Shown here: piece by piece, positions 1 through 12,115 of the stretch | How positions within the stretch are numbered: the stretch's first letter is position 1 | Layout: each line of letters opens with the position of its first letter | Assembly: GCA_024349245.1 (NCBI GenBank) | Contig: JALDNG010000959.1 | Span: 1-64,000 of the forward strand | Length of the DNA stretch: 64,000 nt | Source: Neodontobutis hainanensis | Taxonomy: Eukaryota > Chordata > Actinopteri > Gobiiformes > Odontobutidae | Direction of reading: 5' to 3' | Notes under the pieces: model-generated | What the model was told of the DNA's origin: nothing | What the model saw: the letters and a program-made list of their open reading frames with translations, nothing else | The model's database searches: none | Made by a program: the position numbers and the translations under genes

Positions 1-285
1 AACTGATTTGTTTTGTGAATATTTTTCATCTAATGCTTATGTTTAACCCTAGTGAGTTACGCCGCCTGTGAGGGAGGGGCTGTGGTGTTCTTTTCCCAGC
101 GTTAGGTCAGCTACTGATAGTATGAAATGTTTCTACTTGATTTAGTCAGCCCTCGGCTGGGTTTTTCGGCACCACAACTGTAGTACAACTCACAAAGCTT
201 AGGTTAATTTGATTTATGTTTTGTATCCTAATTGAGTTTTGATTGATTTTGGTTGATCAATTGTGTTTGATCAAAAGGAGGGAAT
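1..285 (+). mobile_element. 3' end of an endogenous retrovirus, upstream copy (post-env region)
   Basis: This stretch matches 57090-57374 almost base for base. There it lies between the env remnant and the 3' LTR of the class I ERV, so the window opens inside a second ERV copy whose gag and pol would lie upstream. The purine-rich run at 273-283 fits a polypurine tract directly before the LTR. No open frame of note is present. Confidence 0.7.
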
Positions 286-749
286 TGTAATGGGAAAATC
301 ATATTTTCCTCTTTCACATGCTCTGTGCTGTCCTTGACCGCAGCATAATGATGTGCGCACCATCTGTACTGTTTTCAAACTGATAAAATTGTCTTTCATG
401 TTAGATGGCTCACTCCTGAGAGCCAGTGTTTCATTTTTCTTATCTGCTGTGATTTCAGTATAAATTCTAAGCCCGCCTAGTTAACATTGGGACTGTTCAT
501 GCAACTCTGTACACAGACAGAGTTGTATTTTCCATTCCTCCTTTTGCAAAAGATGTCTCTGAATTCTTTTTCTTTTTCCTTAAATAAATCACCAAAAGAC
601 ATCTGTTGTTTTCTCTCAAACTTATTCCACAATAATATATTTATTTTTTCAACCACACACTTTACAACTTGGCAATTGCATGATAATAGTGGGGTATTTA
701 CCAACATATCCGTGCTGTATCAATTACTATTATTATTATTATTATTACA
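286..749 (+). mobile_element. ERV 3' LTR, upstream copy
   Basis: A candidate LTR begins TGTAAT just after the polypurine tract and ends ATTACA, a 6-bp terminal inverted repeat bounded by TG...CA. It contains a TATAAA box at 459-464 and an AATAAA signal at 583-588 in the order expected for U3-R-U5. The downstream copy is at 57375-57841. The end is inferred from the inverted repeat and sits in an (ATT)n run, so it could be off by some bases. No target-site duplication can be checked because the 5' LTR is not visible. Confidence 0.6.
459..464 (+). promoter_or_regulatory. LTR TATA box
   Basis: TATAAA lies 173 bases into the LTR and about 120 bases before the AATAAA at 583-588. The same arrangement occurs in the downstream copy at 57549-57554 and 57675-57680. 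Confidence 0.5.
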
Positions 750-1298
750 TCAATTTTATATAACGCTTTTCTGGGGAGGCAAGACGCTTTACATATCAAT
801 TATGGCATACAACAAATGACAGTTTTAGTGAAAGTAAATCAAAAGAAAAATATGGGGAGTCAGAGGCACTAGGACCCAGTGTGGCCTTTGAGTTGAGGCA
901 GCAGATTGTGTACTGAGGCCTAAACACGACACATTCCTGGCTGAAGCCACACTTCACTCAGTCTGTTTGAGAGATGTCTGTACTTTCTTTTCAGCACAGG
1001 TTAAATAAAAACTTAATTAATATAATGATGGGAAATACAAAAGAGACTGTAACTGAGAATTAATTAATGTTTAATCTATGTAGGCCACTAATTATGGAAA
1101 TATGTGTCAATATTTTGTATTTTCTGGCCTCAGTTCCTTTATACATAAAAGTTTTTGCTTGACCAGGTGTGAAAATCTTTTGTGAGGAATGCAGTTTTCT
1201 CCCATTTCTCCGTTCCTCGCTGCAGGATCTGAATCAGTGACCAGTTGAACACAGAGACTGCAGTGTTTGTTGTCCAAGAGCATGCCAGAAGTGGGGCC
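750..1298. other. Duplicated non-coding flank (unit A)
   Basis: Matches 57842-58395 of unit B with few differences. It has no recognisable coding content. Short stretches near 760-800 resemble the tails of L2-related SINEs found elsewhere in the window. Open frames on either strand here are short and not conserved in frame between the two copies. Confidence 0.6.
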
Positions 1299-1519
1299 AC
1301 TTCCTGAAGTGGCTTACTTCCTGCTTCTGAAGAGTGCAGTCGCACCTCTGCTTGCTCCTGCCAGCTTTACTTTTCTCTTTAGTTATCTCCACATTTAGGA
1401 CATTGCTTTTACTTTCTTTTAACTGGATTTTTATGTTTTTATGTTCTTACTTATTTTTACTTTTTAAACAACACGTTGGACCTGTTGAGCGACTGGAGTC
1501 TTAGTATCTATTTTTCAAC

Positions 1520-2825
1520 ATGTCTGGGATAAAAACAACTACTGCAAACTCTTTCTGCCAAAATTGTTGGAAATACCAACAAGAAATCAGTGTGCTACAA
1601 ACAAAGATTTTTGCTTTGGAATCTGAAAGAGGACTTCAGGATACAATCCCGATCACACAATGTGGTAAGACTGTGAATTTAAACTTGGAAGATATAGTGT
1701 CATTCCCAAAGCTGAGCAAAGCAAAGGGATTGAAACAAAATGATGGCACCTGGCATAAACTTGGTGCCCAGCCAAAGCAGCACTGGATCAGAAAAAAGAA
1801 TGCTGGCCTCACAAGAGCACATGTAGCATCATCAGATAAAAACAGATTTGAATCACTGATGAATGAACCAGAAAACTCTTCTTTAACTGTAAAACATGGA
1901 GGAAATAAAACTTTGTCTATGGAAAACGGAGACATGAATCTGTGGAAAAGCACCAGGCTAACAGAGACAGAGAATCTATGCCAAAAGTGAAGGACAGAGA
2001 TATCCTGTTGCTGGGAGACGGTGCTATCCGAGACTTAAACTATAGTTGTTTTGTTACATGCAGCTATCCAAGTGCTATGGTCACTGATATAACAGCACTC
2101 CTCCCCAAGTCCTGTCCAAACACACAGGCATTAGACAGCTGATAGTGCACGTGGGTGCAGTTGACACCAGGAAGGGAGAATCAGAGGTTTTAAAAAAGGA
2201 TTTCTCCAGGCTTTTAAATAAACTTGAAAATCTGGAAGTGCAATCCTTTATCAGTGGACCACTCCCAAACATTGACAGAAGGATCAATAAATTCAGTCGG
2301 CTGCTTGCATTAAATACATGGCTGTCCAAGACCTGCGAGACAAGAGGAGTACACTTTATTGATAACTTCAACTTGTTTTGGCAACGTGTAGACCTGTTTA
2401 AAGGAAAGGGCCCACACCTAAACAGAGGAGGGGTCAGGAGGCTAACAGATAATCTCCTGCACTCCCTGAGACACCTAAACGGTTCTGGTCGCCCTCTTAA
2501 ACAAAGAAAGGGTCTTCTGAGAAGCCATAATGAGAAAAACACTCCAGCCTCACCAACCAAAGATCCTCCTCTGACTGGACCACCATCAACACCTCCACTA
2601 CTGAAATGGACCCCCCCAATAGGACCCTGGACCCCCCCAGTAACATCAACACCTTCTGAGGACCTCACCATCTCTGTCCCATCCCCGGATTCACCAATGG
2701 GATTTCCAGATCACCTGGAAATGTTGGTAAAATCTGGAACTAAGTTGATACCCCTCACACCTAACTTGGCCAGGTCACGGGTTCTATCATCTCCATCTTG
2801 GCCAGAACAAATGAGACCCCGATAG
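1520..2825 (+). pseudogene. L2 ORF1 (coiled coil plus SGNH esterase-like domain), frameshifted
   Basis: The first segment (1520-1990) starts MSGIKTTT and has a Cys pair and a heptad-like stretch, as in CR1/L2 ORF1. The second (1942-2142) contains LLLGDGAIRDL, matching the GDS block of SGNH esterases. The third (2145-2825) contains VHVGAVDT, matching the block with conserved Gly and Asp, and PHLNRGG, matching the catalytic His block, followed by a Pro-rich tail. The parts lie in different frames, with the first break where segments overlap near 1942-1990 and another near 2142. In related elements ORF1 binds element RNA; the esterase role is unclear. In this copy the protein cannot be made whole. 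Confidence 0.8.
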
Positions 2826-3141
2826 GTGTCCAATGCACCCCTGTCAGACCCCCTCCACCCCCTCCCAGACCAGCTCCTCCCAGACCAGCTCCTCCAAAAG
2901 CCTTGACTAGCATCAAGGCTACTATCAGCGATTAGGACACTGAGGGCCTCTGCTGTTCCAGGACTTTTGTCATCATAAAATACTTATCAACCCGAGGCCC
3001 TGGGAGAGAACACTCCCCGAGCTCCATAGCTACAGTCAGAAGTCGCAGACTCGAGAAGAGAATAACAGTTAGTTTGTCTAATCAGACAAACCTGATTCAA
3101 ATTCCTGCAAACAGATAAAGTCTGGTCCTGCTCAAACAGAC

Positions 3142-5893
3142 TTGAAACTTGCAGTGTTCAATGTCAGGTCTTTGGGAAACAAATCTTTTTAATTAATGAT
3201 TTTATAATTTCAAATAAGCTTGATTTTATGTTTTTAACGGAAACATGGTTAGACAGCAAGACTGGAAATGCTGTCCTTATTGAATCCACCCCATCGAATT
3301 TCACATTTTTATCCAAAATGCGGAAAACAAAAGGGTGGTGGTGTTTGTGCTATTTTTAGGATAATATTCTTATCCAGAAACTATCACTTGGGGAGTTTTC
3401 ATCATTTGAGTATGTGGCATTCAAAATGGAGTTGAGGTTTTCTCCATCTATATATGTTGTTCTTTACAAACCACCCCAACAATGTCATGACTTTATTGAT
3501 GAGTTTACTGAAATGCTTTCGGTTATCTGCACAGAATATGAACAAATAATCATATCAGGTGATTTTAACGTGCATGTGGATAATGTTTCTGACAGAAATG
3601 CCAAAGAACTTTCTACTATTCTTGATACTTTTGGTCTTTGTCAGCATGTTAATGAGCCGACCCATAACAGAGGTCACACTCTGGACCTGGTCATTACAAA
3701 GGGTGTTCATATTTCAGAAGTTACTGTGATTGATGTTGCTCTGTCTGATCATTCTTGTGTCTTTTCCATCTGTCCATGATTCCAAAAGCTGCTGCTGGAC
3801 CTACAGTTGTTCAGAAGAGGCACATTAATGATAACACCAGGACACAGTTTATGGAGGCAATCAGGTTTGAAAATGCCTCATCAGGTCAAGTTGATGATTT
3901 GTTGAATTGTTATACTTCAGGTGTTTTAAATGTTATGGACGCCATTGCTCCTGTTAAGGTTAAAGTGATGAGGAAGAGGCAGAAGGGTTCGTGGAGCAAT
4001 GCTCCTTCTGTCAGGGCACAGAAAAGGGAATGCCGAAAAGCCGAAAGAAAATGGCGTAAATTTAAACTCTTAATTCATTATGAGGTATACAAAGAAAATC
4101 TGCATGTTTTCAATCAAACTTTGAAAAAGCAAGAGAAATATTCTTCTCAGAGCTCATCAACAACAGCAGTAACAACTCACGTGTCCTGTTTGCTACAGTG
4201 AACAGATTAACAAACCCTCCAGCTCCATTTCCTCCAGAATTAGTTTCCAACACTAAATGCAATGAGTTTGCATTGTTTTTTAATGACAAGGTTCAAGGCA
4301 TTAAACATGCGATACAGTCCAAAGGGCAAACAACAACACTGCAGCCACATAGGAGACCTTTGGTTGAGTTTACACATTTTACACCCATTAATGACAGAAC
4401 AATTGAAAAAACTGTCTCCAGCCTGAGCTCATCCACCTGCTGCCTCGATGTTCTACCCACTAGATTTCTAAAATCAGTACTAAGCAGTTTGTTACCACAA
4501 CTCACTAATATAGTCAATAATTCCTTACAGTTTGGAACATTTCCAAGGGCCTTAAAAACTGCTGTCATCAAGCCTCTCCTAAAGAAGAGCAGTCTTGATG
4601 CTACAGAGCTCAACAACTATCGGCCCATATCAAACCTGCCATTTTTAGGGAAAGTCATCGAAAAAGTTGTATATCAGCAACTTAATGACTTTCTATTGCT
4701 TAACAACTGCTTTGATCCTTTTCAGTCAGGTTTTAGGCCCCATCACAGCACTGAGACTGCACTTATCAAAGTCACAAATGACATCCGTCTGAACACTGAC
4801 GCGGGAAAAGTCTCTGTCTTAGTTCTGTTGGACTTGAGTGCTGCGTTTGATACAGTGGACCATGAAATCCTGTCACAAAGATTAGATGAATGGATAGGTA
4901 TCTCTGGAACTGCTCTTAAATGGTTTCAGTCCTATCTTGAAGACAGGAAGTACTTCGGTTTGGAAACTGTGTATCAGACCAAATGGCCCTGACATGTGGG
5001 GTTCCACAGGGGTCTATCTTGGGACCTCTATTATTCAATCTTTACATGCTTCCTTTAGGCCAGTTAATACACAGCTGTGGTGTATCCTACCATAATTATG
5101 CAGATGACACTCAGATTTACATTTCACTCACAGCAGGTGAAAATGGACCAATCCATTCATTGTGTCACTGCATCGAACAGATTGATGTGTGGATGCAAAA
5201 TAATTTTCTCCAACTGAACAGAAACAAGACTGAAATAATTATCTTTGGACCACAGAAACAAAGAGAAAATGTCAGCAGTCACCTCGAGTCTCTTTCTCTA
5301 AAATCTAAAAACCAGGTTAGAAATCTAGGGTCATCCTGGACTCAGACTTGAATTTCCAGAGTCACATTAAGTCAATTACATCATCTGCATTTTATCACCT
5401 TAAAAATATTTCCAGAGTCAAAGGAATAATGTCTCAACCAGACTTAGAGAAACTTATTCATGCTTTTATCTCCAGCAGGTTAGACTATTGTAACGGCCTG
5501 CTCACTGGTCTCTCAAAACGAGGGTTAAGACAGCTTCAGCTTATTCAGAACGCTGCTGCTCGGGTTCTAACTAACACCAGGAAGTACAACCACATCAGTC
5601 CAGTTTTAAAATCTCTGCACTGGCTTCCTGTTGCTCAGAGGATAGACTTTAAAACAGCACTACTGGTTTACAAGTCTCTAAATGGTTTAGCACCAGAATA
5701 TATTTCTGAAATGCTAGTAGCTTATGAGCCTCCTCGGACTCTGAGAACATCTGGGACAGGCCTTCTGCTCGTGCCCAGAGTTAGAACTAAACAGGGTGAA
5801 GCAGCGTTTAAGTTTCATGCAGCAAAAACCTGGAACAACCTCCCAGATGAAGTAAAACAAGCCTCAACTTTAACAATGTTCAAGGGAGGTTAA
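3142..5893 (+). pseudogene. L2 ORF2: endonuclease and reverse transcriptase, frameshifted
   Basis: An apurinic-type endonuclease comes first: LAVFNVRSLGNK near 3146, FLTETWLD near 3233, SGDFNVHVD near 3558 and a terminal SDH near 3745. Reverse transcriptase follows: NNYRPISNLPFLGKVIEK near 4610, LLDLSAAFDTVDHEIL near 4830, GVPQGSILGPLLF near 4998 and the catalytic YADD near 5098. The C-terminal segment 5348-5893 has the RLDYCNGLLTGL and LHWLPVAQRIDFK blocks typical of fish L2. The coding frame breaks near 3200-3414, 3760, 4200, 4985 and 5345. The reaction would be nicking of target DNA and target-primed reverse transcription of element RNA. Confidence 0.88.
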
Positions 5894-7025
5894 AACCTTC
5901 CTTTTAGCTCCGCCTACACCACAACTTAAAATGTTTTTTTATCTGCACTCTTCTTTTTATTATGCTTTTAATCTTTCTTATGTTTTCAAATCTAATTCTT
6001 GTAAATTGTCTTTTATTTCTGTAAAGCACTTTGAGTTACCTAGTGTATGAATTGTGCTATATAAATAAAATTGCCTTGCCTTGCCTTGCCAAGTGTGTTT
6101 ACAGTGAAATGTGAGCACTCAGTGGGATGTAATACGGCTCTGGTTATATGATGACTATTACAAATGTGTAATGAGGAAGATACTAGACATTCAATGTTAA
6201 TGTCATTTAATAAAAAAATATATACACCACTTAACACTAGACCTATTGAGGTGGGATTTAGGCACTTATTTCTATAAACTGTGGTTTGATTGACCTCAGA
6301 AACATTGTAAATACATTTATTTGTGACCACATGTTACACTGTGTTTTTACTGTTCAGGCTAGTTGTAGCTAGTTGTAGCATTGGATAACTATTTTAAATT
6401 AAGTTAGATAGGTTAAAAAGGAGATTGGCTTAAACCAAATAACTCATTTAACTCAATAGATAAGAATGAGAATCCAGTCTGACAGGCACTAGGACCCAGT
6501 ACCTGGTCAGTGAGCTGAGGCCACAGATATGGAACATAAATATGAGTTTGTTCAGGGCCTAAACAAAAGGCCAGATAAAAAGAGATGCAGTAAGTTTATC
6601 CTTTTTTTGTCTTCTTCATAATAGATAATACACAGATCCTATTTAATGTAGTAATATCTGCATATTACCCTTGACTCAGTGCCTAATTTGTGGGTAAAAG
6701 TTAATGTGACCTGTTTTTAAACATGTTTAACTGAACTATAACTCAGTCTTTAGAATATGCCCATTAGTTTGTTAAAATGGCATCATTTATATACAAAAAG
6801 CTATAATGTAGTCTTCATAACAATCATTTTCCTTTTCCTTTTTTTCCATCTTGATTCTTCCCCTAAATATTCTCTGTGTCTCCCCACCTCCAGTTTTACA
6901 AATGAAGCAAACCTTGATTGGTTTGAATTTATTAAACCAATTCATACAACAGCCACTGAACTGTTATTAGTTAATATAACTAAAATACCCCACTGTCTAT
7001 TTGTGTTCTCTGCTCCATGTTTTAG

Positions 7026-7192
7026 ATGAAAACCTGGATGAATCTACAAAGAGACAGCAAGAGTCTGTTAAAAGCCAAGACCTTTCTGGCTTCTTGTGAT
7101 CCATGTCATGGAGGATCGTTTGCTTCTCCTCCTCCGGCTAATAGCATTCTTTAGTATTTGCAAATCCTCTTTTGACCAGTTACACAATCACC
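7026..7192 (+). pseudogene. Candidate first transmembrane exon of the Cav3-like channel (unit A)
   Basis: An acceptor (TTTTAG) and a donor (CACC/GTGAGT) bound a 167-base segment. The intact unit B version (168 bases, 59326-59493) reads as a charged start, a PRPFWLL stretch and a hydrophobic helix ending FFSICKSSFDQL. Its spacing resembles the segment entering domain I S1 of T-type channels, but the identity is weak. Here one base of an A run is missing, which shifts the frame. It lies upstream of the domain I S2 region as an S1 exon should. The assignment is inference from position and hydrophobicity. Confidence 0.4.
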
Positions 7193-7612
7193 GTGAGTTT
7201 ATTCTTTTCTATTTCACATGGACTGTATATCTTGTTACTTGGTTTACAAAGACTTGTGTCTAAGCAGTAACAACTGTCTTAATCTAGCCACTCCTACCTA
7301 TTGATGAATAGGATGTATCTGTTCTGTGGAGTGTATTATGACCATAGAGGTTATCGGCCGATTGGTCTTGTATTTACCAGTACTGTCATTATGACAGGGC
7401 AATAAAATGGCAGCTACATCCGGGCTTTTCGGCTTTTACGCCATAGTAAAACAATGGTTTTTAGATAGCATAAACATATTAATCAAAAATTAAAATTAAG
7501 AGTTGTCCCGAATTAAAAACTTTAGAAGCTCTAGAGACCGGAGCCATCTTTTGTACCAGGCTGTAAACATGATTTTTACACTTGTAAAGTCGTGCCCTCT
7601 GGTGGATGGCGG

Positions 7613-7660
7613 TATATTGCTGTATTTCGCTGTATTTTGCTGTATTTTGCCGTATTTAAA
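7613..7660. repeat. Short tandem repeat, period 10 bp
   Basis: About four and a half copies of a 10-base unit of the form GTATTTTGCT. The same array is present in unit B near 59912-59960, so it predates the duplication. Confidence 0.7.
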
Positions 7661-8160
7661 GACCATTTAGGAGTTTCCATGAGAGACGCTTGATTATGAC
7701 CTAACCCCGACACGGTACAACAGTCAGGTCCACTTCACTTTCATTAATAACAATCATTTACACGTTCAGGGTACATTAAACACATTCACACAGGCAACCG
7801 AGTAGATCCTGTTACTCTAAAACTTCTAAATGTCAGGACTAAACACCCTGAGTGTGATACCCATTTGAAACATGTACCGCTTTTGTTCAGAGTTGCTGGC
7901 GACAGTAGGTGTGCAGCCTAACTGGGAGGAGGACGTTGCTGTGCTTGGCTCCTGAGCCCTCCTGACCATCATTAAGGCTGTCCTGGAGTGGACTGAGGAA
8001 AAGAAACTTGCTAGAGTTAAAGGGATGTGTTGGGAGCAAGTAGCAACCAACTGAGGACAGTGATCAAGGTGAGAACAGACATGAACAAACTAAAACATTA
8101 CTTCATTGTATTATTTTGTGTCTTTTGTGTTTGTGTTAATAATTGTGTTCCTGCTTTACA

Positions 8161-10529
8161 CCAAAACATTGCAGTGAACTGCAGATAAATATTAGCAAAG
8201 CATTCACAAGAAGTTTACCGAGGCAAAGCCACAAAGCTTGTGGTCTCCACACCACCTCTGCCCATCCCCCACGTCATGTGCTTACAGAAGTAAAAAAAAT
8301 AAGCACATTTTGTGACAAATGTGGTCCCCACACCACCTATGCCCAGCCCCCACACCATCTATGCCCAGCCCCCACACCATCTATGCCCAGCCCCGTCATG
8401 TGCTCAAGTGATGTTATGTGATTAAAGTACTTATTTGCAATGTCAAAATTTAAGAGTACATTTAATTTATACAGGCAATTGTTATATTTATTTAGTGTTT
8501 TAATTTAGTGTAATTGACCCTGACTTTTGCCCTTTAGAAAGGTGGGGTCTTTTGCTGTTGTAGCCCATCCGCCTCAAGGTTGTGCAAAGTTGTGGCTTCA
8601 CAAATGCTTTGCTGCATACCTCTATGCATTATTAGATGTGTGAATAAGGAATATTTATGCAACATTATCAACACAGTGAAACAACAACATAATAATACTA
8701 TTAATAATGTTTTTTTATTATTACAGCCCTAACATGTCCACACAGTAAAGGTGGCCAAAGACTACAACTACATCCCTCGAGTCTCCAGGGGGACTCCAAA
8801 GAGGATAAATGACCCTCAAGCCCTTGGTCTTCTCCCAGGACAGGTTTGTCAGTCACTTTCTCTTGAAACATTATCTTTAGTTCTCATGCAGCAGTGGATA
8901 AGTCTTCATTTATCAGCTTTAAACCAGATTCTCTAGGTGCACTTACCTACACTGCTGTAGACATGTTTGTTACCTCTCAAACACTATCTGTATGTCCTTA
9001 TGAATCAAGAAATTGAACTGTGCATAGAGTTTACACACTGTCTCTGAACATCGCTGTCATCAGTCACACATCTGTTAAAAAGTGACCAAGGTATCTGATT
9101 TCTTTGCATGTCACAAGAGGGTTGTCACACAGATCAAAGGCAGTGTAATGTAAAGGCAGGAATGTCTTAACATCTTTGCTTCAAACAACCATGACATTGC
9201 TCTTTTTAGAGTTAAATGTATCATCAGACTCTGTGCCATATGTAAGGCTCATAGTAATACATTGTTTCAATATACTTGAGAAAAATGGTTAAAAACAGAT
9301 ATAAATTTATTTTGAGATGTGTTAACAAGATGCGTTAACTGTATAATACAATACTTTGGAGTGTCACAAGGGGGCGCACCAACAACGGGGTTAGGAATCC
9401 AAGGGGCAGAACTGCAGAATAAACCCTGCAGTCAAATGAAGCAGAAGATGAAGTCATCTATCTCTTGTATTCTTTTCTCAGGTTGGTGTGAAGTTTGTGA
9501 AATCACATGAAAACAGTACAAGTGTTGGGATGAAACTTCCGAAATGTATCTGTGTAAATGCACAGTTACAGAAACACTGTAGCTAATTTATGCTAAGCTA
9601 GCGGAGGTTTGCAAGCTAGCACCGTGGAGAGAAAGCGGGTGTACTTTTAGTTACATGTGTCTTTACCATTGATTTATTGTAGATTTATGTACATGTAGTG
9701 AATCTTAAAGCACCTAATGTACAAGTTACGCACATATTAATTTAAGGTTCATGTGCAAGTGTAATTACCACTAGAGTCACGTGCTGATCCGCCATTTTGC
9801 AGTTGTGTTAATGTGTTAATAGACAAAGTGTTATATGTTGTTTTGGTTTATTGAAAGTGTTTAAATTTGATAAAATTTGTTAAAACTAAGCTATATGTTA
9901 AAGTACAAGCAAAATGAATAGTTGTATTTTGGAAAAATTTACAACTAATCCCAAAGATCAAAAAGTTTTTGACATCAAAACTGCAAAACGTCAAGACCAG
10001 CTTGTCTAAGACTTGGTCAGAGTTCACTCGCCCGTCACAGACAGGTCAGACACGACACAGATCACATCCACTCTTCACTGATCCTGGTGACAACACTGTG
10101 CTCACTGTTGGGCTGTTTAGTCTTTTGTGTAGACTCAGGCGTCTGGTCTTACAGGAGAAGAAAGAGTTTTTAATAGTTATTTTTACTATGTTAGTCAGCA
10201 CATTAACGTCTTATAGTTTTTTGTGTGCAGGGTTTAATGACTTGGTCACAGAATGGCTGGGATCAGGAGATTATGGTGTGGTCTGTAGAGGGCTTCAAAA
10301 GAGGACCATTACCCTGTAAGTCTTCTAAACTTTGTTGATTCACAGTTCCTTTTATGAGCAGTGAAGTTTATGCTGCGTCACTTGGTCAGTCAAAACACTA
10401 GCACAGTACATATATTATTATAAACATATTGTGTTTGTCGTATGTATTTAAAACATTGTTAATATAATGTGTATATTGTTTATATTATTATCATATATTG
10501 ATTGTTATATCGATCTTTCTCGTGACTAG
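8161..10529. other. Start of the unit-A-only block; no recognised gene
   Basis: Unit B lacks everything from 8161 to about 21895. This first part contains a minisatellite (8241-8400) and two exon-like segments I cannot identify. One near 8745-8847 is open (VAKDYNYIPRVSRGTPKR) and ends in a possible donor CAG/GTTTGT. The other near 10231-10316 sits between CAG and GTAAGT. From about 10383 the sequence becomes homologous to the intron after 38220, with the match starting exactly at the donor end of a domain IV exon. I assign no function to the exon-like segments. Confidence 0.5.
8241..8400. repeat. Minisatellite, about 22-bp CCCCCACACCAYCTATGCC units
   Basis: Three near-identical units at 8323-8394 and a looser pair around 8241-8275, separated by a segment containing a short A run. 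The array is C-rich on this strand and absent from unit B. Confidence 0.75.
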
Positions 10530-10651
10530 AGTGTACTCCAGAGTATCCATGTGTCGGCTTGAGTCCCTACTACAACTTTCAAAACTTTGGCAGTGCCCTC
10601 CTGACGCTCTACATACTGTGCACAGGAGACAACTGGAGCGGCATTTTGATG
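10530..10651 (+). pseudogene. Domain IV pore exon of the partial channel copy (alpha copy)
   Basis: The exon runs from an ACTAG acceptor to a GATG/GTAGAC donor and reads open as ECTPEYPCVGLSPYYN, then an F-rich pore helix, then CTGDNWSGILM. The pore Asp codon is at 10628-10630, matching the domain IV Asp of T-type filters. The main-body counterpart is 38367-38487, where one G is missing. This version is in frame, so it documents the intact reading. Upstream domain IV exons are missing: homology to the body begins at the end of the previous exon's donor. Confidence 0.85.
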
Positions 10652-10934
10652 GTAGACAAACTCAAGAACAAGCCCACATCCACAACACAAAAGAAAATTC
10701 TAGCACACAATCATAGCTTTGCCTGTGCACTGGCTCTAAAACATGTATTCCTAACGACTGTTATTGCTCCATCAATGTACATAGTGCAGCTGTAAACATT
10801 TATAGCAGTTATTCCTTATCTGCATTCTCCACCAGGGGCATCCAGCATGTTTTTGATGTTAGTGGGGCTTTAGTGAGTACCCAAAGAAAACCCACCCGAG
10901 CAAGTGGATGTTTTTAGAAAATGACTGTGGCAGA

Positions 10935-11008
10935 AGTGGGGCTTAGTGGCTCAGTGGTAGAGCGGTTGTCCCTGGTGGTTCGATTCCCGCTCTCTTCACA
11001 GTTTATAC
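10935..11008 (+). mobile_element. tRNA-derived SINE, left part (split by hAT)
   Basis: The head carries an A-box-like stretch (TGGCTCAGTGGTAGAGC) and a B-box-like stretch (GGTTCGATTCC) of a tRNA-derived RNA polymerase III promoter. The SINE resumes at 15814-15930 and ends in the GTAAGTCGCTTTGGATAAAA tail common in fish SINEs. The uninterrupted paralogous SINE is at 38776-38970. Confidence 0.8.
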
Positions 11009-12115
11009 CAGAGGTGGGGACAAGTCACACATGGTCAAGTCCAAGCAAGTCTCAAGTCTTAACCATCAAGTCTCGAGTCAAGTCTCAAGTCACAGTTCAG
11101 ATAAATCAAGCAAGTCAAGTCAAGTCATGGGTTCACCCTAAGCAAGTCAAGTCGAGTCCTGATAAGTTTCAAGTCAATTCAAGTCAATTCAAGTCAAGTA
11201 CTAAAATAAAAAGAGGTAATTTTTTCCAATACAAATTTATTTTTGCACAGAAATGATGAATTTGTAAACATCTGTGCTACATTAATATCTGAAAATAAAA
11301 TAAATTGTTATTTACACAAAACATTTAGAGTCTAAGATGTATAATCCAATCTGTCTAATTCAGTTTAATTGAAACAGTCTAAAATTTGTTGCATTTACAG
11401 AAAATAAGATTTGCCAAGACAATGGGACTAAGTTGTGAACGATGGGGCCTCATAATAATCCCCATGACTGAACACACGCTCAACAGGTGCACTTGAAGCA
11501 GGCACAGCTAATACCCTCATTGCAATTTGGAAAAGTGAAGGCATTTTCTCCTTGTTCATTCCCCAAAACAAAAGGCAGTTCTGGCCATCACAATTGTCCA
11601 GGTAATGGTTGAGCTGGGCAGCAGGGCTGAAATGAGTAGATTTCTTTTGCTTTTTGTGGTATAAGAACAGCCCAGTTTCATCCCCTTTGATTTGCTCTTC
11701 TTCATCTCCATGATCTGTCTGTTTTATATTGGTACGCTCTGCCTCCTGGAGAATCAGATCTAAAACACAAAAATGTAAAATACAAATAAGCATACACAAA
11801 ATTCTAGAGTTGCATGATTCTGGATACATTAAGCATCATAATTTTTTTCTAAATAGACAATAAAAATAAGTTTTATGTCATTTAATAAATGTTCTGACAA
11901 AATGTTAATTGATGTAGTCTATTAAAATATATTTAATTTAAAAGATTTTTAAGCAGTCAGAAACTTAATAAATGATTTAAGGTCTCATTTTAATTCATAC
12001 ATATTACAAATTAACTGCTCTCTGGGCCAGCAGTAGTGCCAATGCAATTTTTTTTGTTTGCTGTGATCGTACATTGAACATTGTCATTTAGGAATAAGAT
12101 TACTTTGGTGTTTAA

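Larger units (their letters stand above)
1299..6090 (+). mobile_element. L2/Maui-type LINE, near full length
   Basis: A 4.8-kb non-LTR retrotransposon with a 5' UTR, an ORF1 with a coiled-coil start and an esterase-like domain, an ORF2 with endonuclease and reverse transcriptase, and a 3' end closing in AAATAAAA plus four TTGCC units (6071-6090). The 3' end and the ORF2 C-terminus are typical of fish L2/Maui elements in the CR1 superfamily. Unit B has the uninterrupted site at 58395/58396, so both ends are fixed to within a few bases. The target-site duplication is at most 3-4 bp. Several frameshifts make this copy inactive. Confidence 0.9.
6091..8160. other. Duplicated intronic/upstream region of the channel gene (unit A)
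   Basis: Matches 58396-60460 of unit B closely, and the match stops abruptly at 8160. It contains one exon-like segment (7026-7192) and a short 10-bp-period repeat (7613-7660). The rest shows no coding signal that I recognise. A minus-strand frame at 7826-8050 is also present in unit B but matches no family I know. Confidence 0.65.

Noticed and set aside
487..819. Plus-strand 110-codon frame and the minus frame opposite it
   Set aside because: They lie in the ERV LTR and flank, contain a poly-Leu stretch from an (ATT)n repeat, and are not conserved in frame at 57587.
8241..8400. CRISPR array
   Set aside because: Direct tandem units without unique spacers, in a vertebrate genome. It is a minisatellite.
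9969..10319. 116-codon plus-strand frame
   Set aside because: No motif, crosses a plausible splice acceptor, and has no counterpart elsewhere. Probably chance, though a small exon inside it cannot be excluded.
10938..11000. tRNA gene
   Set aside because: A- and B-box-like motifs are present, but the segment lacks a tRNA-like cloverleaf and continues into a SINE tail. The same holds for 38776 and 21006.
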